A DNA stretch of 64,000 nt from Robiginitomaculum sp. (GTDB lineage: Bacteria; Pseudomonadota; Alphaproteobacteria; Caulobacterales; Maricaulaceae). Below the pieces are notes generated by a model. The model was given only the letters and a program-made list of their open reading frames with translations. It ran no database searches and was not told the DNA's origin. Below, piece after piece: positions 52,689 through 61,878 of this stretch. The position numbers and the translations under genes are program-made. Position 1 is the stretch's first letter; each line of letters opens with the position of its first letter. Location: assembly GCA_016765135.1 (NCBI GenBank), contig JAESQN010000020.1, positions 25,399-89,398 on the forward strand, read 5' to 3'.

Positions 52689-53660
52689 TCATTTACCATT
52701 GGCTGGCTGGGGTGCGGACAAATAGGCTAAAACATGGGCGTTGACCTTCGCGTCATGGCGAATGTTCATGGCGTGATCACCGTCTGGCATAATGATGATT
52801 TGCGCATTGGGCATGGCTTTTTTAAACCGGGCGGCGCTGTCAATATGTACGGTTTCATCGCGCTCGCCAAATATGGCCAGGACAGGGACATCGCTCTGGC
52901 CCACTTGCTCGAAATAAATGTCCTGGTCGCGCATACTAAAGTTTCGTAAAATATTCAGCATGGCCGGGAAATAGCCTTTATATTTGGCTTGCTCGTAAAC
53001 ATCGTCCAATAATTTACCCGTACCGCAAACGTCACAGGGCGGCTGCGGCGGTGCCAAAATAGCTTTGCGGCCCACAACCCGCCACAACCATTCCCCGAGC
53101 ACTCGCGTGCGCAACAATTTAGCGCCTAAATTATCATCCGGGCCATGCATTTCTAATCCGGCGGGTACAAACAAAATCAGCCGGTCTATTTTCTCCGGAT
53201 GGGCCGCCGTAAACTGGGTCGCGATCAAACCACCCATGGACTGGCCCGCCAATATTATTGGCCCGTCTATATTCACAACTTCAAGAATTTCGCTCACCTC
53301 GCGGGCAAAAAAAGCACGAGTATAGTCGTCGCTGGGCCTGTCTGAATAGCCATGGCCAAAATGGTCAACCAGTAAAACCCGGTATCCTGCCCCGGCCAAA
53401 GCCTGGGCATTGCTGATAAACATAAGCTGCGGCACATATAATCCGTGCAACATCACCACGGTCTGCCCATTGGCATTTTCCGTGGTCGGCTCAAACCATG
53501 TGTAATGGAGCTTGCCGTCGGTAAGCTGGGCGAACTGGCCCGGAGCCTGAGCTCGCACGTCGTCAGTTAGCGGCTTGTCCTTGGCACCAATCACTATGTA
53601 GGAAATAACGATCAACAGTGCCAAGAGTAGCAATATGCCAAGGCTGGTTTTCTTTAACAT
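52689..53660 (-). CDS. Alpha/beta hydrolase with N-terminal membrane anchor
   Basis: The 323-residue protein has an N-terminal hydrophobic helix (LGILLLLALLIVISYIVIG) acting as signal or anchor. A full alpha/beta hydrolase fold follows: oxyanion region VVMLHGLYVPQ, nucleophile serine in LAGQSMGGLIATQF, acid in FGERDETVH and histidine in MPDGDHAMNI. A CxxC (PPCDVCGTG) is present in the cap region. The substrate is unknown. It sits between the two halves of a duplicated MFS-rpmG segment. Confidence 0.88.
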   Translation of the reverse strand: MLKKTSLGILLLLALLIVISYIVIGAKDKPLTDDVRAQAPGQFAQLTDGKLHYTWFEPTTENANGQTVVMLHGLYVPQLMFISNAQALAGAGYRVLLVDHFGHGYSDRPSDDYTRAFFAREVSEILEVVNIDGPIILAGQSMGGLIATQFTAAHPEKIDRLILFVPAGLEMHGPDDNLGAKLLRTRVLGEWLWRVVGRKAILAPPQPPCDVCGTGKLLDDVYEQAKYKGYFPAMLNILRNFSMRDQDIYFEQVGQSDVPVLAIFGERDETVHIDSAARFKKAMPNAQIIIMPDGDHAMNIRHDAKVNAHVLAYLSAPQPANGK

Positions 53661-53740
53661 AGTGTTCTCTTCTCAAGGTTTAATGAAGTCTGCATAGCCC
53701 CATATGTCAGGTTCCGCAAGCCGGTGGCGCAAACTTCGTT

Positions 53741-53774
53741 GCGGTGGAATTTTAACGGTGGTTGGCTTCACCAT
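53741..53774 (-). pseudogene. 5' fragment of a second rpmG copy
   Basis: ATGGTGAAGCCAACCACCGT followed by TAAAATTCCACCGC matches the first 14 or so codons of rpmG apart from one substitution and an 8-base deletion. The fragment overlaps the 3' end of the MFS gene, whose stop codon and last residues (GEANHR) come from it in another frame. Confidence 0.8.
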
Positions 53775-54981
53775 GCTTTAGGCTCAGGACTGTGACCACT
53801 AAACCGACAAGTCCCAACCCGGCCAGCGCCCACATAAAGCCCCCAGGATTGTAAACATCCATCATTTTTCCGGCAATGGGCGGTATGATCAGGGAACCTA
53901 TGCCGTAAGAGACAATAAATCCGGCATTGGCGGCGGCTAGCTGCGGGCCTTTGAACGTCTCTCCGAGCCGCACCAGACCGACCGTATAAAGCGCCGTTGT
54001 CAGGCCAGCATAAAAGAATGCCAGCGTCGCGATCAAAGCAAAATTATCGCCCGCAAACACGATGGCTATCGGGCCAATCACTGCCACACCCATCAAGATA
54101 ACCGTCAAGCGTTTGCGGTTCATTTTATCAGCCAACACGCCCATAGGATATTGAAACAAGACAATACCGAGCGCGGCTATTAATAAAAGGATACGGCCCG
54201 ATTCTTCGCTATGACCGAGCCTAGTATCGTAGACAGGCAGAAAATAAATCAGGCTTTGCTCTATGGCACCAAATACAACCCCGCACATCATAATGGCAGG
54301 CGCGGCCCGCATGATTTTGAAAATAACCCCGAACCTCGCATCTTCCTTCGATGTAGCTTTCACTTGTGTGGCTTTGCGCATCAAAATGAACGGCAAGACC
54401 GCCGCCAAATTTACGGCTGCGGTGATGAGAAACGGTGACCAGCCATCAATGCCGGTTTTGACCGCCAGGCCGCTGCCAATGCCCATACCGCCCGCCAAAG
54501 CTGCGCCGTACATGCCCATTATCCGCCCGCGCAAATGCTCTGGCGCAAGTTGGTTTATCCATATTTCGGCAATAACAAACACAATTGTAAAAGCGCATGA
54601 GCCGATAAACTTGATCAAAAACCATGCAGCCGGGGTCATGAAAATTTTAAGGGCAGGAACTGTCGCCGCCCCAATCACCAGGCAGGCAATCATCACATGG
54701 CGGGGCTTAAACCGGCTCATTAACTTTGGCACAAAGGGCGTAGACAAAATTGTTGCCACTGCCGCGAGGGATATCAGCCAACCCAGCAAAGCGCCGGAAC
54801 CCTCCATCCGCTCCATGTTTTGGCTAATGATTGGGGAGGATAGCCCCCAAGCCAGAGCAATAAAACCCGTACAGATAATGGCGGTGGCAATGCCCTGTTT
54901 TTGGGCCCTGTTCATTTTATGAGAGAGGCTCATTTTTTGGGACATGTCCATTTTTGTAGCGGTCATAACTGCTGGCTTCAT
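53752..54981 (-). CDS. MFS transporter with rearranged C-terminus
   Basis: The 409-residue protein has about 12 helices and MFS loops (PKLMSRFKPRHVMIACLV; LADKMNRKRLTVILMG). The substrate cannot be named. Several N-terminal methionines are possible starts; ATG 54981 overlaps the Nudix stop (ATGA), while MNRAQKQG begins closer to the first helix. The last residues (KHGEANHR) are read from an rpmG fragment, unlike the remnant paralogue, which ends SLRFRR. It is probably co-transcribed with the Nudix gene. Confidence 0.88.
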   Translation of the reverse strand: MKPAVMTATKMDMSQKMSLSHKMNRAQKQGIATAIICTGFIALAWGLSSPIISQNMERMEGSGALLGWLISLAAVATILSTPFVPKLMSRFKPRHVMIACLVIGAATVPALKIFMTPAAWFLIKFIGSCAFTIVFVIAEIWINQLAPEHLRGRIMGMYGAALAGGMGIGSGLAVKTGIDGWSPFLITAAVNLAAVLPFILMRKATQVKATSKEDARFGVIFKIMRAAPAIMMCGVVFGAIEQSLIYFLPVYDTRLGHSEESGRILLLIAALGIVLFQYPMGVLADKMNRKRLTVILMGVAVIGPIAIVFAGDNFALIATLAFFYAGLTTALYTVGLVRLGETFKGPQLAAANAGFIVSYGIGSLIIPPIAGKMMDVYNPGGFMWALAGLGLVGLVVTVLSLKHGEANHR

Positions 54982-55679
54982 TTTGGAAAGCGGGTAAATT
55001 CAAAGCGCCCACGCGGGGCGTGCGAGAAGAACACATCCGGCGGCGGGGTATCGTAGTCAAGATATATTTTCAACTGCTCGATCATCATATCTGTCGCCTT
55101 GTGGGTTTTAAGCAAGGCCAATTGCTCGAAATTAAACCAGCCCGTGTCCACCAGCTCAGGGCTGTTTTTTATGGGACGCCGGGCGGCCTCTCCTGCGAGC
55201 CGTGCCAAAAAGAACCATGTATCAAAGCGTTTATCGCGGTGGGGCGGGGTGATGGCCCGGCCAAACAGTTCGATATTGGCTAGACATGGCAAATACCCCT
55301 TGGCATGAAAACTTTTCCAAGATGCATCATTGATAGAGCGCGGCGGCGCAGATTTCTCCCCAAGGATCAGCGACGTTTCCTCAAATGTCTCGCGCACCGC
55401 CGCCAACACGCAGGCTTGGGCACGGGCCGGGGTCATGGCGGCTTCCAAGATTTCGCGGGTGCGGGCATTTGGCTTATCTAGGGCGGGGGCATACGTATCG
55501 CACGGATCAACCCGCCCGCCCGGAAATACATAGACGCTCGGCATAAAATCATGGCGCGCAGACCGCTTGCCCATTAAAATCTGCTGCTCGCCGTCCATTT
55601 CGCGCAACAGCACAATGGTCGAAGCCAATTTGGGGCGCGGGCAACGGCGTCCAGGAATGGGTTTGGGTATAGTTATCAT
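54978..55679 (-). CDS. Nudix hydrolase with insertion in the Nudix box
   Basis: The 233-residue protein has the Nudix elements GG at residues 54-55 (YVFPGGRVD) and RETFEETSLILG at 96-107. The two halves are about 25 residues further apart than in a standard Nudix box, which resembles the NUDT19/NUDT7-like group of acyl-CoA or NDP-linked pyrophosphatases. Substrate is unknown. It precedes the MFS gene with a 4-bp overlap. Confidence 0.88.
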   Translation of the reverse strand: MITIPKPIPGRRCPRPKLASTIVLLREMDGEQQILMGKRSARHDFMPSVYVFPGGRVDPCDTYAPALDKPNARTREILEAAMTPARAQACVLAAVRETFEETSLILGEKSAPPRSINDASWKSFHAKGYLPCLANIELFGRAITPPHRDKRFDTWFFLARLAGEAARRPIKNSPELVDTGWFNFEQLALLKTHKATDMMIEQLKIYLDYDTPPPDVFFSHAPRGRFEFTRFPK

Positions 55680-55793
55680 GGCGTCTCATAATAAATTGCC
55701 ACCAACTTGTATAGCCGTGTTTTTGTCGGTTGTCGGTTGCCTATTCAATCACATTGCTGCGCTTGAAGGATAATGACGTTTGGGGAAAGAGCG

Positions 55794-56576
55794 TTATGCC
55801 TCCAGAGCCGCCAATGCGGCATCTGACAGTTCGAGATTGTGATAGACGGTTTGTACATCGTCCAAATCCTCCAGCGCTTCCACCAAATTCATGACCGTCA
55901 CGGCCTTGTCAGGCGCGTCTATCATATTTTGCGCTTTCCAAATCAAATTGACGCTTTTAGGCGCATCGCCCAAGGCTTTCTCAAGCTCGGCGGCGACCAC
56001 AGCCAATTGATCGCGGGCGGTCAAAAATGTATGTAATGGCGCATTATCAGGCCCATTATCAGGTTCATGGGACGTCTCGTCAGACTGCACATCATCCGCC
56101 CCGGCTTCCATAGCCGCTTCCATGACGGCATCTTCATCACCGGCCCCGAGCGGGTAAGTAATTTCACCAATCTGGTCAAAGCCAAATGAAACGGTGCCGG
56201 TTTCACCGAGAGCACCACCGTTTTTGGAAAACGCCGTGCGCACTTCCATAGCGGCGCGGTTTTTATTGTCGGTGGAAACCTCGACAATAATGCCGATCCC
56301 CGCCGGGCCAAAGCCCTCATAGCGCATTTCGTCATAGTCCGCGCCCTCACCCGCCGAACCCTTACTGATAGCCCGCTGGATATTGTCCTTGGGCATAGAC
56401 TGGCCCTTGGCATTGTTAACGGCGAGACGCAGGCGCGGGTTCATATCCACATCAGGGCTACCAAGCTTGGCAGCTATGGTGATGTCCTTGGACAGCTTGG
56501 AAAACAGCTTGGAACGGGCCTTGTCCTGCCGTCCTTTACGGTGCTGAATATTAGCCCATTTTGAATGTCCAGCCAT
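55794..56576 (-). CDS. yebC: YebC/PmpR/TACO1-family regulatory protein
   Basis: ATG 56576 gives the universal N-terminus MAGHSKWANIQHRKGRQD; the longer frame to 56648 lacks support. The 260 residues contain GEGADYDEMRYEGFGPAGIG and the three-domain layout of the family. YebC-type proteins are described as transcription regulators and, more recently, as translation factors acting at proline stretches. No ruvC operon follows here. Confidence 0.96.
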   Translation of the reverse strand: MAGHSKWANIQHRKGRQDKARSKLFSKLSKDITIAAKLGSPDVDMNPRLRLAVNNAKGQSMPKDNIQRAISKGSAGEGADYDEMRYEGFGPAGIGIIVEVSTDNKNRAAMEVRTAFSKNGGALGETGTVSFGFDQIGEITYPLGAGDEDAVMEAAMEAGADDVQSDETSHEPDNGPDNAPLHTFLTARDQLAVVAAELEKALGDAPKSVNLIWKAQNMIDAPDKAVTVMNLVEALEDLDDVQTVYHNLELSDAALAALEA

Positions 56577-56753
56577 GAAGTACTCCCAGTCAAATATCTT
56601 ATTTGCGTAATGTGAGGTGTGTGTAGCCCAAGGCTCTGAAAGCTTCAAGTCATGTCTGTAGTGATTATACGACAGAACTCGTATAAACGTTACAGACTTC
56701 TCCGGGTGAAGCCGGCAGGAGCATCAGGCTTTTAGCACAAATCAATATTAGGT

Positions 56754-56811
56754 TGATGCGTTTAACATAATGACTAAACTAGTTTAGTCATTATGTTAAA
56801 CGATAAAAATT
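56754..56811. repeat. Palindromic dispersed repeat (perfect 42-bp palindrome)
   Basis: GTTTAACATAATGACTAAAC, then TA, then its exact complement form a perfect 42-bp palindrome at 56760-56801. TGATGC precedes and ATAAAAATTAG follows, as in the element at 30427-30485. It lies in the 527-bp gap between divergent yebC and the DUF805 gene. Confidence 0.9.
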
Positions 56812-56908
56812 AGTAGGAAAGCCAGAACTTATTGCAGGCTCATTGTCAAAATTTTCTGGTGAGGGTTATGCTAAAAACACGAATGAGCTGGGCAAAGTCT
56901 ATGACTAA

Positions 56909-57033
56909 TAGAACGTGTCTCTAATTTTGATGTGTTGAAAACCCCCGTAGGGTGCATAGAGCCTCTGTTTTTTGTTGAGTATCCAGACCCAAAACAAAAC
57001 ACCTGTACCCGGTATTTTAAGCGGTACGTTCTA
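56909..57033. repeat. MITE-like element with TAGAACGTGTC termini
   Basis: The ends TAGAACGTGTC and GGTACGTTCTA are imperfect inverted repeats. Internal-end sequences match the element after narK1 (16611-16789), e.g. TGTTGAA on the left and TACCCGGTATTTTAAGCGGT on the right. A GTAGGGTGCA fragment of the REP family is inside. Apart from this and the palindrome I see nothing in the 527-bp gap. Confidence 0.55.
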
Positions 57034-57103
57034 CTGGCTCAGGAGCCATTAATTTGAATTTAAAACAATCGCGCTATACTCCTGTCAAAGGTGGGAGAAT
57101 ATC

Positions 57104-57616
57104 ATGGGACCGATTGAAGCTGTTACAAGTGTAATTACCAAATCATTTAATTTTCGCGGGCGGGCCTCGCGGTCCGAATTTTGGTGGTTTTACTTCATCG
57201 CCTCGATAATTTATCTCCTCATTCTGGCAGTGACCGCCGCCATTTATAACATTGACGTAGATATGCAAATTCTGCCCATCAAGGTTTTCACTTTACTGAT
57301 TTTACTGCCCTATGTTGCCGTGTTCACGCGGCGGCTGAATGATGTTGGCTGTCGGCTCTGGCAACACATTGTGTATTGGCTTTATGTTCCTCTCGCCATG
57401 ATTACAAACTTTATGCTCAGCGGCGCCCTACCGGAATGGGCCGGAATGACCTACGCAATCTTCATACTTGTCTGGGTATTGCTTTGGATTTTTGTCCATA
57501 TTCAACTCTTGCGCAAGGGCCAGGGCGGAGATGCAACCGCGCATGAATATGAAAACGAAAATCAAGCTTTCGTCCCCGAACTCTACGTCCCGCCTGCGCA
57601 ACCAGCAAGCTACTAG
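57104..57616 (+). CDS. DUF805 family membrane protein
   Basis: The 170-residue protein has the DUF805 opening (NFRGRASRSEFWWFYFIASI), four helices and the loop TRRLNDVGCRLWQHI that recurs in the family, followed by a hydrophilic C-terminal tail. DUF805 proteins are small inner-membrane proteins of unknown function. GGTGGGAG precedes the ATG closely. Confidence 0.9.
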   Translation: MGPIEAVTSVITKSFNFRGRASRSEFWWFYFIASIIYLLILAVTAAIYNIDVDMQILPIKVFTLLILLPYVAVFTRRLNDVGCRLWQHIVYWLYVPLAMITNFMLSGALPEWAGMTYAIFILVWVLLWIFVHIQLLRKGQGGDATAHEYENENQAFVPELYVPPAQPASY

Positions 57617-57654
57617 GCTCAGGGCCGGTACGCCTTAACTCAAGACTGCATTTC

Positions 57655-59115
57655 CTAAACGGCCGGCCCGGCCATAAACCCCAAATCACTTTGGCCGAAA
57701 TTTGCCAAATTTGGTAATGCGCTCGCAAGCTCACCATCCGTAAGCCCGAACCAACGCCCTAATGTAGCCGCATATTGCTCAACCGACGTTTGGGGGATCC
57801 AGCGGCCATTACCAGCGTCTTGGTCGTGATCAATGCTGTAGGGCGGAATGTCGCCGTAAATCCGGTTGCCATTGACCGCGCCGCCAACAATAAATTGATG
57901 CCCGCCCCAACCATGATCCGTACCATTACCGTTTTCGCGCAAAGCCCGGCCAAAATCAGATGCCGTAAACAAAGTCACTTCATTTTCCGCACCCATCTCC
58001 GCAGTCGCTTGATAAAATGCCGCAATAGCATTTGCATATACACTTTGCAGGTTTGGCAAGTTTATGGCTTGATTGTCATGGGTATCGAATCCCCCCATAC
58101 CAACAAAAAACACCTGGCGCCCGACCCCGAGCGCACTGCGGATGTTTATTGTATTGGCTACGGATCTAAGCTGTCTGCTGATACTGTTATTTGGGAACTC
58201 TGTTTGTAATTCCGGGGCATTTTCAAGCGCTGTGCTATATGTTTCGTTCAGGGTAAAGGCCCGGTCATTGATGGCAGAAATATCACGCTGAAACAAATTG
58301 GTATTTGTCTGCGCCAAATTGCGGTAATGATCTTCCAGCAATCTCCTGGCCAATTCCGATCTCCGGCCTGTACCGAGCAAAGCACTTCCCCGGTTTTTCA
58401 GACCGTTAACCTGCTGAGGGCCATTAGTGTTCAGCGCGTATTGTTGCACCTCGTCTCCCGACAAAAACACGGTATTCCCATCCAAGGTTATGGCCGTAAA
58501 CATATCTTCCTGATTGGCCCCTGAAGCAACGACCGTATCGGCGAATTTTCCGCCCCAACCCAAAATTTCACCCTCTGGTGCATTACTCATCCATGTGGAT
58601 TGTTGGTCATTATGGGAATATAACTGTTTGGGGCGCGCAATTGCTTCGTTTTGGTATTCTGTACGGGTCATAGGTTGAATGAGCGGGCCGACATTGCCTA
58701 AAATAGCAGCATTACCCGTATCAAACAATGTTTTAAGCGGAGATAAATCGTCAGGCAATGCGAATTGACGCGCGCCAAAATCCGCAGCATTGGTTGGGTT
58801 TAATTGCAAAAGTCGGTCTCGTGTCCGGTTTGACCCGCCCAGCCTAGCGGCGTAATTCGCCAAAAGGCCCGACCGCAATTGTGCGTAGCTATCATAGGAT
58901 GCCTGATCATAGGGCAGCACTGTGTCATTACAGTCTTGCCCGCCGTGCATAAACAAGCAGACCAAAGCCTTATACCCAGAGACCTCCGCCGCATGTGCGG
59001 ACGAGTTTCCAATAGCCGACAAAATGCCCGTGCCGCCCAGAAAGGACAAAGCCCCTGCGCCAGATATGCCTTTAAGAAATGCCCGTCTATTATTTAAATA
59101 ACGTCGATCAATCAT
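57655..59115 (-). CDS. DUF1501 family Tat-exported protein
   Basis: The 486-residue protein has a twin-arginine signal (NRRAFLKGISGAGALSFLG) and the DUF1501 pattern: LVCLFMHGGQDCNDTVLPYD near the start of the mature part, FVGMGGFDTHDNQ in the middle and ASDFGRALRENGNGTDHGWG near the end. The fold is related to the alkaline phosphatase/sulfatase superfamily. It is 9 bp downstream of a DUF1800 gene, a pairing seen in many bacteria, so the two should act together in the envelope. The activity is unknown. Confidence 0.92.
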   Translation of the reverse strand: MIDRRYLNNRRAFLKGISGAGALSFLGGTGILSAIGNSSAHAAEVSGYKALVCLFMHGGQDCNDTVLPYDQASYDSYAQLRSGLLANYAARLGGSNRTRDRLLQLNPTNAADFGARQFALPDDLSPLKTLFDTGNAAILGNVGPLIQPMTRTEYQNEAIARPKQLYSHNDQQSTWMSNAPEGEILGWGGKFADTVVASGANQEDMFTAITLDGNTVFLSGDEVQQYALNTNGPQQVNGLKNRGSALLGTGRRSELARRLLEDHYRNLAQTNTNLFQRDISAINDRAFTLNETYSTALENAPELQTEFPNNSISRQLRSVANTINIRSALGVGRQVFFVGMGGFDTHDNQAINLPNLQSVYANAIAAFYQATAEMGAENEVTLFTASDFGRALRENGNGTDHGWGGHQFIVGGAVNGNRIYGDIPPYSIDHDQDAGNGRWIPQTSVEQYAATLGRWFGLTDGELASALPNLANFGQSDLGFMAGPAV

Positions 59116-59124
59116 AATATCCTC

Positions 59125-60897
59125 CTAGCGCTGCACAAGATAACCAGGTGATGTCATCACCATTGAAACGGCCACCTTGACCCGCGAAATTCTGTCTTCA
59201 TCTTCCGAGCCTGCATCTACGGTGATCTCGCCCAACAGTTCGACAATCCTGTCCTTGGTGACAGTGCTAAGTTGATTTCCCGTCAGCAACAAATCCAGAT
59301 CGTTCACCAAAGCACGCGCATCGTCTGCAAGGCCAATTTGCCGCGTATAATCAGCATTGACGCCGCCGTCCGGATCCCCGGATCTAGTCCGCGAATCGTC
59401 ATAAACAAATGTGTTGATAAAATTGATATACCCGATCGCACTGCTCGCATTGATGATTTGCAATTCCGGCACGGTTAGCCCGGCAGCTCCAGTTTCGGTG
59501 CCTGGTGCTACATGCTCAGGCTCGAAAAAGTTAAAGACGTGCCTGGCGCGAAACGGATGTTGTCCAATATACTGTGTCATATCCCTAAGCCAACGCTCAT
59601 CTGCACTGTCAGGGGTCGTCTCGCCAAATGTTCTGGCCCAATTGATAAACCGCAACATAGGCTCGCGGATTTTACCAAAATCGTCCGGCGTATCTGCCGG
59701 ATCGCGCAGGGCATTGGCATCAAGCAACACGGCCGCCAATGTAGCTTTTAAATCACCCCGCTGTCCCGTGCCCACCGCCGTACCGCTTGGCAGTGTAAAC
59801 CTGCCGCTTTCAAAAGCGGTGGCAACCCGGCGCACATATTGCGGCCTGGGATGTGAAGTTACAAACCTCTGGATCAATTGCCTTGATACGAACGGCGCGA
59901 CATTCGGGTGGTTGAAAATTTCGTCCAAGGCCATTTGGACACTGTCCGTCCCATTGGTGTTTGCTGGAATGGTCAAGTCCAGAAAAGTTTTTTCCAATTC
60001 AGAATGATAGTCATCAAACATTTCGAGTGGTTGGTAAACCCTGGGGCAATCCCTTCTTCTGCTACTGCATCCCCTAAAGAGGCTACGGAAATTACTGTCG
60101 CGCAAACCGAAACCCGTAAATACTTTGGCCAGCCCTGTGATATCGCTATTATCATATGTATCGATTTGCTGCCCTTGCCCATTGGTTTTCGGCGTACCGT
60201 CCATTTCCAACTCGACAAGGCCAATTGAAAATAATTGCAAAATTTCACGGGCGTAATTCTCGTCCGGTACACGTCCGGTTTCCATATCACCCTTTCGGTT
60301 TCGCAAATAGGTCAGGTAAAACGCCATGCCCGGCGAATATGTAATTTCTTGCAACAAATCCCGGTAATTACCAAAAGCGTTTTCAGATAATATATCGACA
60401 TAATATGCCATGGTTTGCGGATAGCTGTTCAACGTGCCGTCACTTGAGGTTACAAGTATTTCCGACAATGCCAGCACCATACGCTGCCTAAGCTGGTCAT
60501 TGCCCGCAATCGCTTCATCCAAAAATAAATTGGTGACGCTATTGGCAGACAAGTTCTCGTCTTGCGGCAATCCTGCCAGAATTCCCGTAATTCTTTCGCG
60601 GTACAGCGTCGGTTGCTTGTTAAACTCGCCTATGAACCAGTCGGAAACTTCTGTATCGTTCAGCCCGTCAATTTGTGTTTTGGTCGCACCAAACGTTGCC
60701 CGGCTAAGAAACTGCGCCGTTGATGTTTCGCTTTTAAAGGCCGGGGAGACTTGCTGCGGCTGCGGCGGAGGGGGCGGTGCTGGGGGCGCCGGTGTTGAGC
60801 CACCGCCACAAGCCGTCAATATGATAGAGGACAACAATGTAACGGCTAACATCAATCCACGTGATTGTATCCTCGTAAATAGTTGCGAAACTGGCAA
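59125..60897 (-). CDS. DUF1800 family lipoprotein
   Basis: Translation appears to start at TTG 60897, since GGGAGGAAG lies at the right distance upstream. The 590-residue protein has a lipoprotein signal (LLSSIILTAC) and a proline-rich linker (APPAPPPPPQPQQ). The DUF1800 domain follows: FLSRATFGATKTQIDGL, NYAREILQLFSIGLVELEMD, and HPNVAPFVSRQLIQRFVTSH. The partner DUF1501 gene follows directly. Export by different routes (Sec lipoprotein and Tat) is notable. Confidence 0.9.
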   Translation of the reverse strand: MPVSQLFTRIQSRGLMLAVTLLSSIILTACGGGSTPAPPAPPPPPQPQQVSPAFKSETSTAQFLSRATFGATKTQIDGLNDTEVSDWFIGEFNKQPTLYRERITGILAGLPQDENLSANSVTNLFLDEAIAGNDQLRQRMVLALSEILVTSSDGTLNSYPQTMAYYVDILSENAFGNYRDLLQEITYSPGMAFYLTYLRNRKGDMETGRVPDENYAREILQLFSIGLVELEMDGTPKTNGQGQQIDTYDNSDITGLAKVFTGFGLRDSNFRSLFRGCSSRRRDCPRVYQPLEMFDDYHSELEKTFLDLTIPANTNGTDSVQMALDEIFNHPNVAPFVSRQLIQRFVTSHPRPQYVRRVATAFESGRFTLPSGTAVGTGQRGDLKATLAAVLLDANALRDPADTPDDFGKIREPMLRFINWARTFGETTPDSADERWLRDMTQYIGQHPFRARHVFNFFEPEHVAPGTETGAAGLTVPELQIINASSAIGYINFINTFVYDDSRTRSGDPDGGVNADYTRQIGLADDARALVNDLDLLLTGNQLSTVTKDRIVELLGEITVDAGSEDEDRISRVKVAVSMVMTSPGYLVQR

Positions 60898-61073
60898 ATC
60901 TTCCTCCCAATAAACATTACATAAGCTTAAACGGCCAACAATACGAACATGTATTCAACGCACACACTTACTATATCTGTCGAAAAATCGTTATGTGCTG
61001 ATTATGTCATAAATATGGCAATTTTACGAGACTTGACTGAGAATTAACGCGTTACGGTTTACAAACGATAAAC

Positions 61074-61697
61074 TTAAATCTGATTAACCCGCCGTAAAGT
61101 CAAATTTATGCGCCCGCCCTTTGGCACCAATGTACTCTGCCCGTAAAATATCTTATCAACCCCGTGATAGCATTGGCGGGCATCACCTGCCAGCACCACC
61201 ACATCACCGCTTGAAAGCTTCAGGGCATGGGTTTTTCCGCCGCGGTTTAGGCCGCCTAGCCGGTAGCGCGCCGGATCGCCCAGGGAAATCGAGACTATGG
61301 GCGCGCCCAGGTCATGCTCATCCCGGTCAACATGCATACCCATTTTGTTGCCCTCCCGGTACCAATTGATCAAGCAAGCTTCGGGCGGTGCGGGGTAATC
61401 CGTGAGGTCGTCCCATATGTCCAATAATATTTGCGGCATGGGAGGCCAAGGCTTGCCAGTTTTAGGGTGTGTAGGATCATAGCGGTAGCCTTTAATATCC
61501 GCCACCCAGCCCAGCGGTCCGAAATTGCTGCCAACAACCGAAATAGCCTGCCCGGTGCGCGGCATTCGGCCTTGAAAAAACGGCGCATCCCCGCGCACCG
61601 CTTCGCTAACATGGGCCAGCATGGATTTTTGCGCCGATCGGTCGAAATATTCGGGGTAATAGGCGAATCCGTTTGGTAATTTAGCTGTCATGTCCAC
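61074..61697 (-). CDS. alkB: AlkB-type 2-oxoglutarate/Fe(II)-dependent DNA repair dioxygenase
   Basis: The enzyme reverses 1-methyladenine and 3-methylcytosine by oxidative demethylation. The 207 residues carry the iron ligands HVDRDE (HxD) and the distal histidine in CYHGVDKI. The 2-oxoglutarate-binding RINLTLRRV (RxNxTxR) and the nucleotide-recognition region NWYREGNKMGMHVDRDEHD are also present. It is divergent from dnaK. Confidence 0.94.
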   Translation of the reverse strand: MDMTAKLPNGFAYYPEYFDRSAQKSMLAHVSEAVRGDAPFFQGRMPRTGQAISVVGSNFGPLGWVADIKGYRYDPTHPKTGKPWPPMPQILLDIWDDLTDYPAPPEACLINWYREGNKMGMHVDRDEHDLGAPIVSISLGDPARYRLGGLNRGGKTHALKLSSGDVVVLAGDARQCYHGVDKIFYGQSTLVPKGGRINLTLRRVNQI

Positions 61698-61764
61698 AGG
61701 CTACTAAAAATAACTGTTTTACGCAAAAAAATTGCGACAATTTCAGCAAAACCCGCTGCCAGCC

Positions 61765-61792
61765 CTTGCAGGGGCGGATTTATCACCCATAT
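61765..61792 (+). promoter_or_regulatory. Heat-shock (sigma-32-type) promoter of dnaK
   Basis: CTTG at 61765-61768 and CCCATAT at 61786-61792 are separated by 17 bp, matching the alphaproteobacterial sigma-32 consensus. It lies about 90 bp ahead of the dnaK start. Confidence 0.75.
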
Positions 61793-61878
61793 GGGCATTG
61801 AAGGAGAAATCCGTATCACGAAATTTCGCGGCCCCGTCACGATAAAGGACACTCAAGCCGCTCAAAAGGAGAAACATT

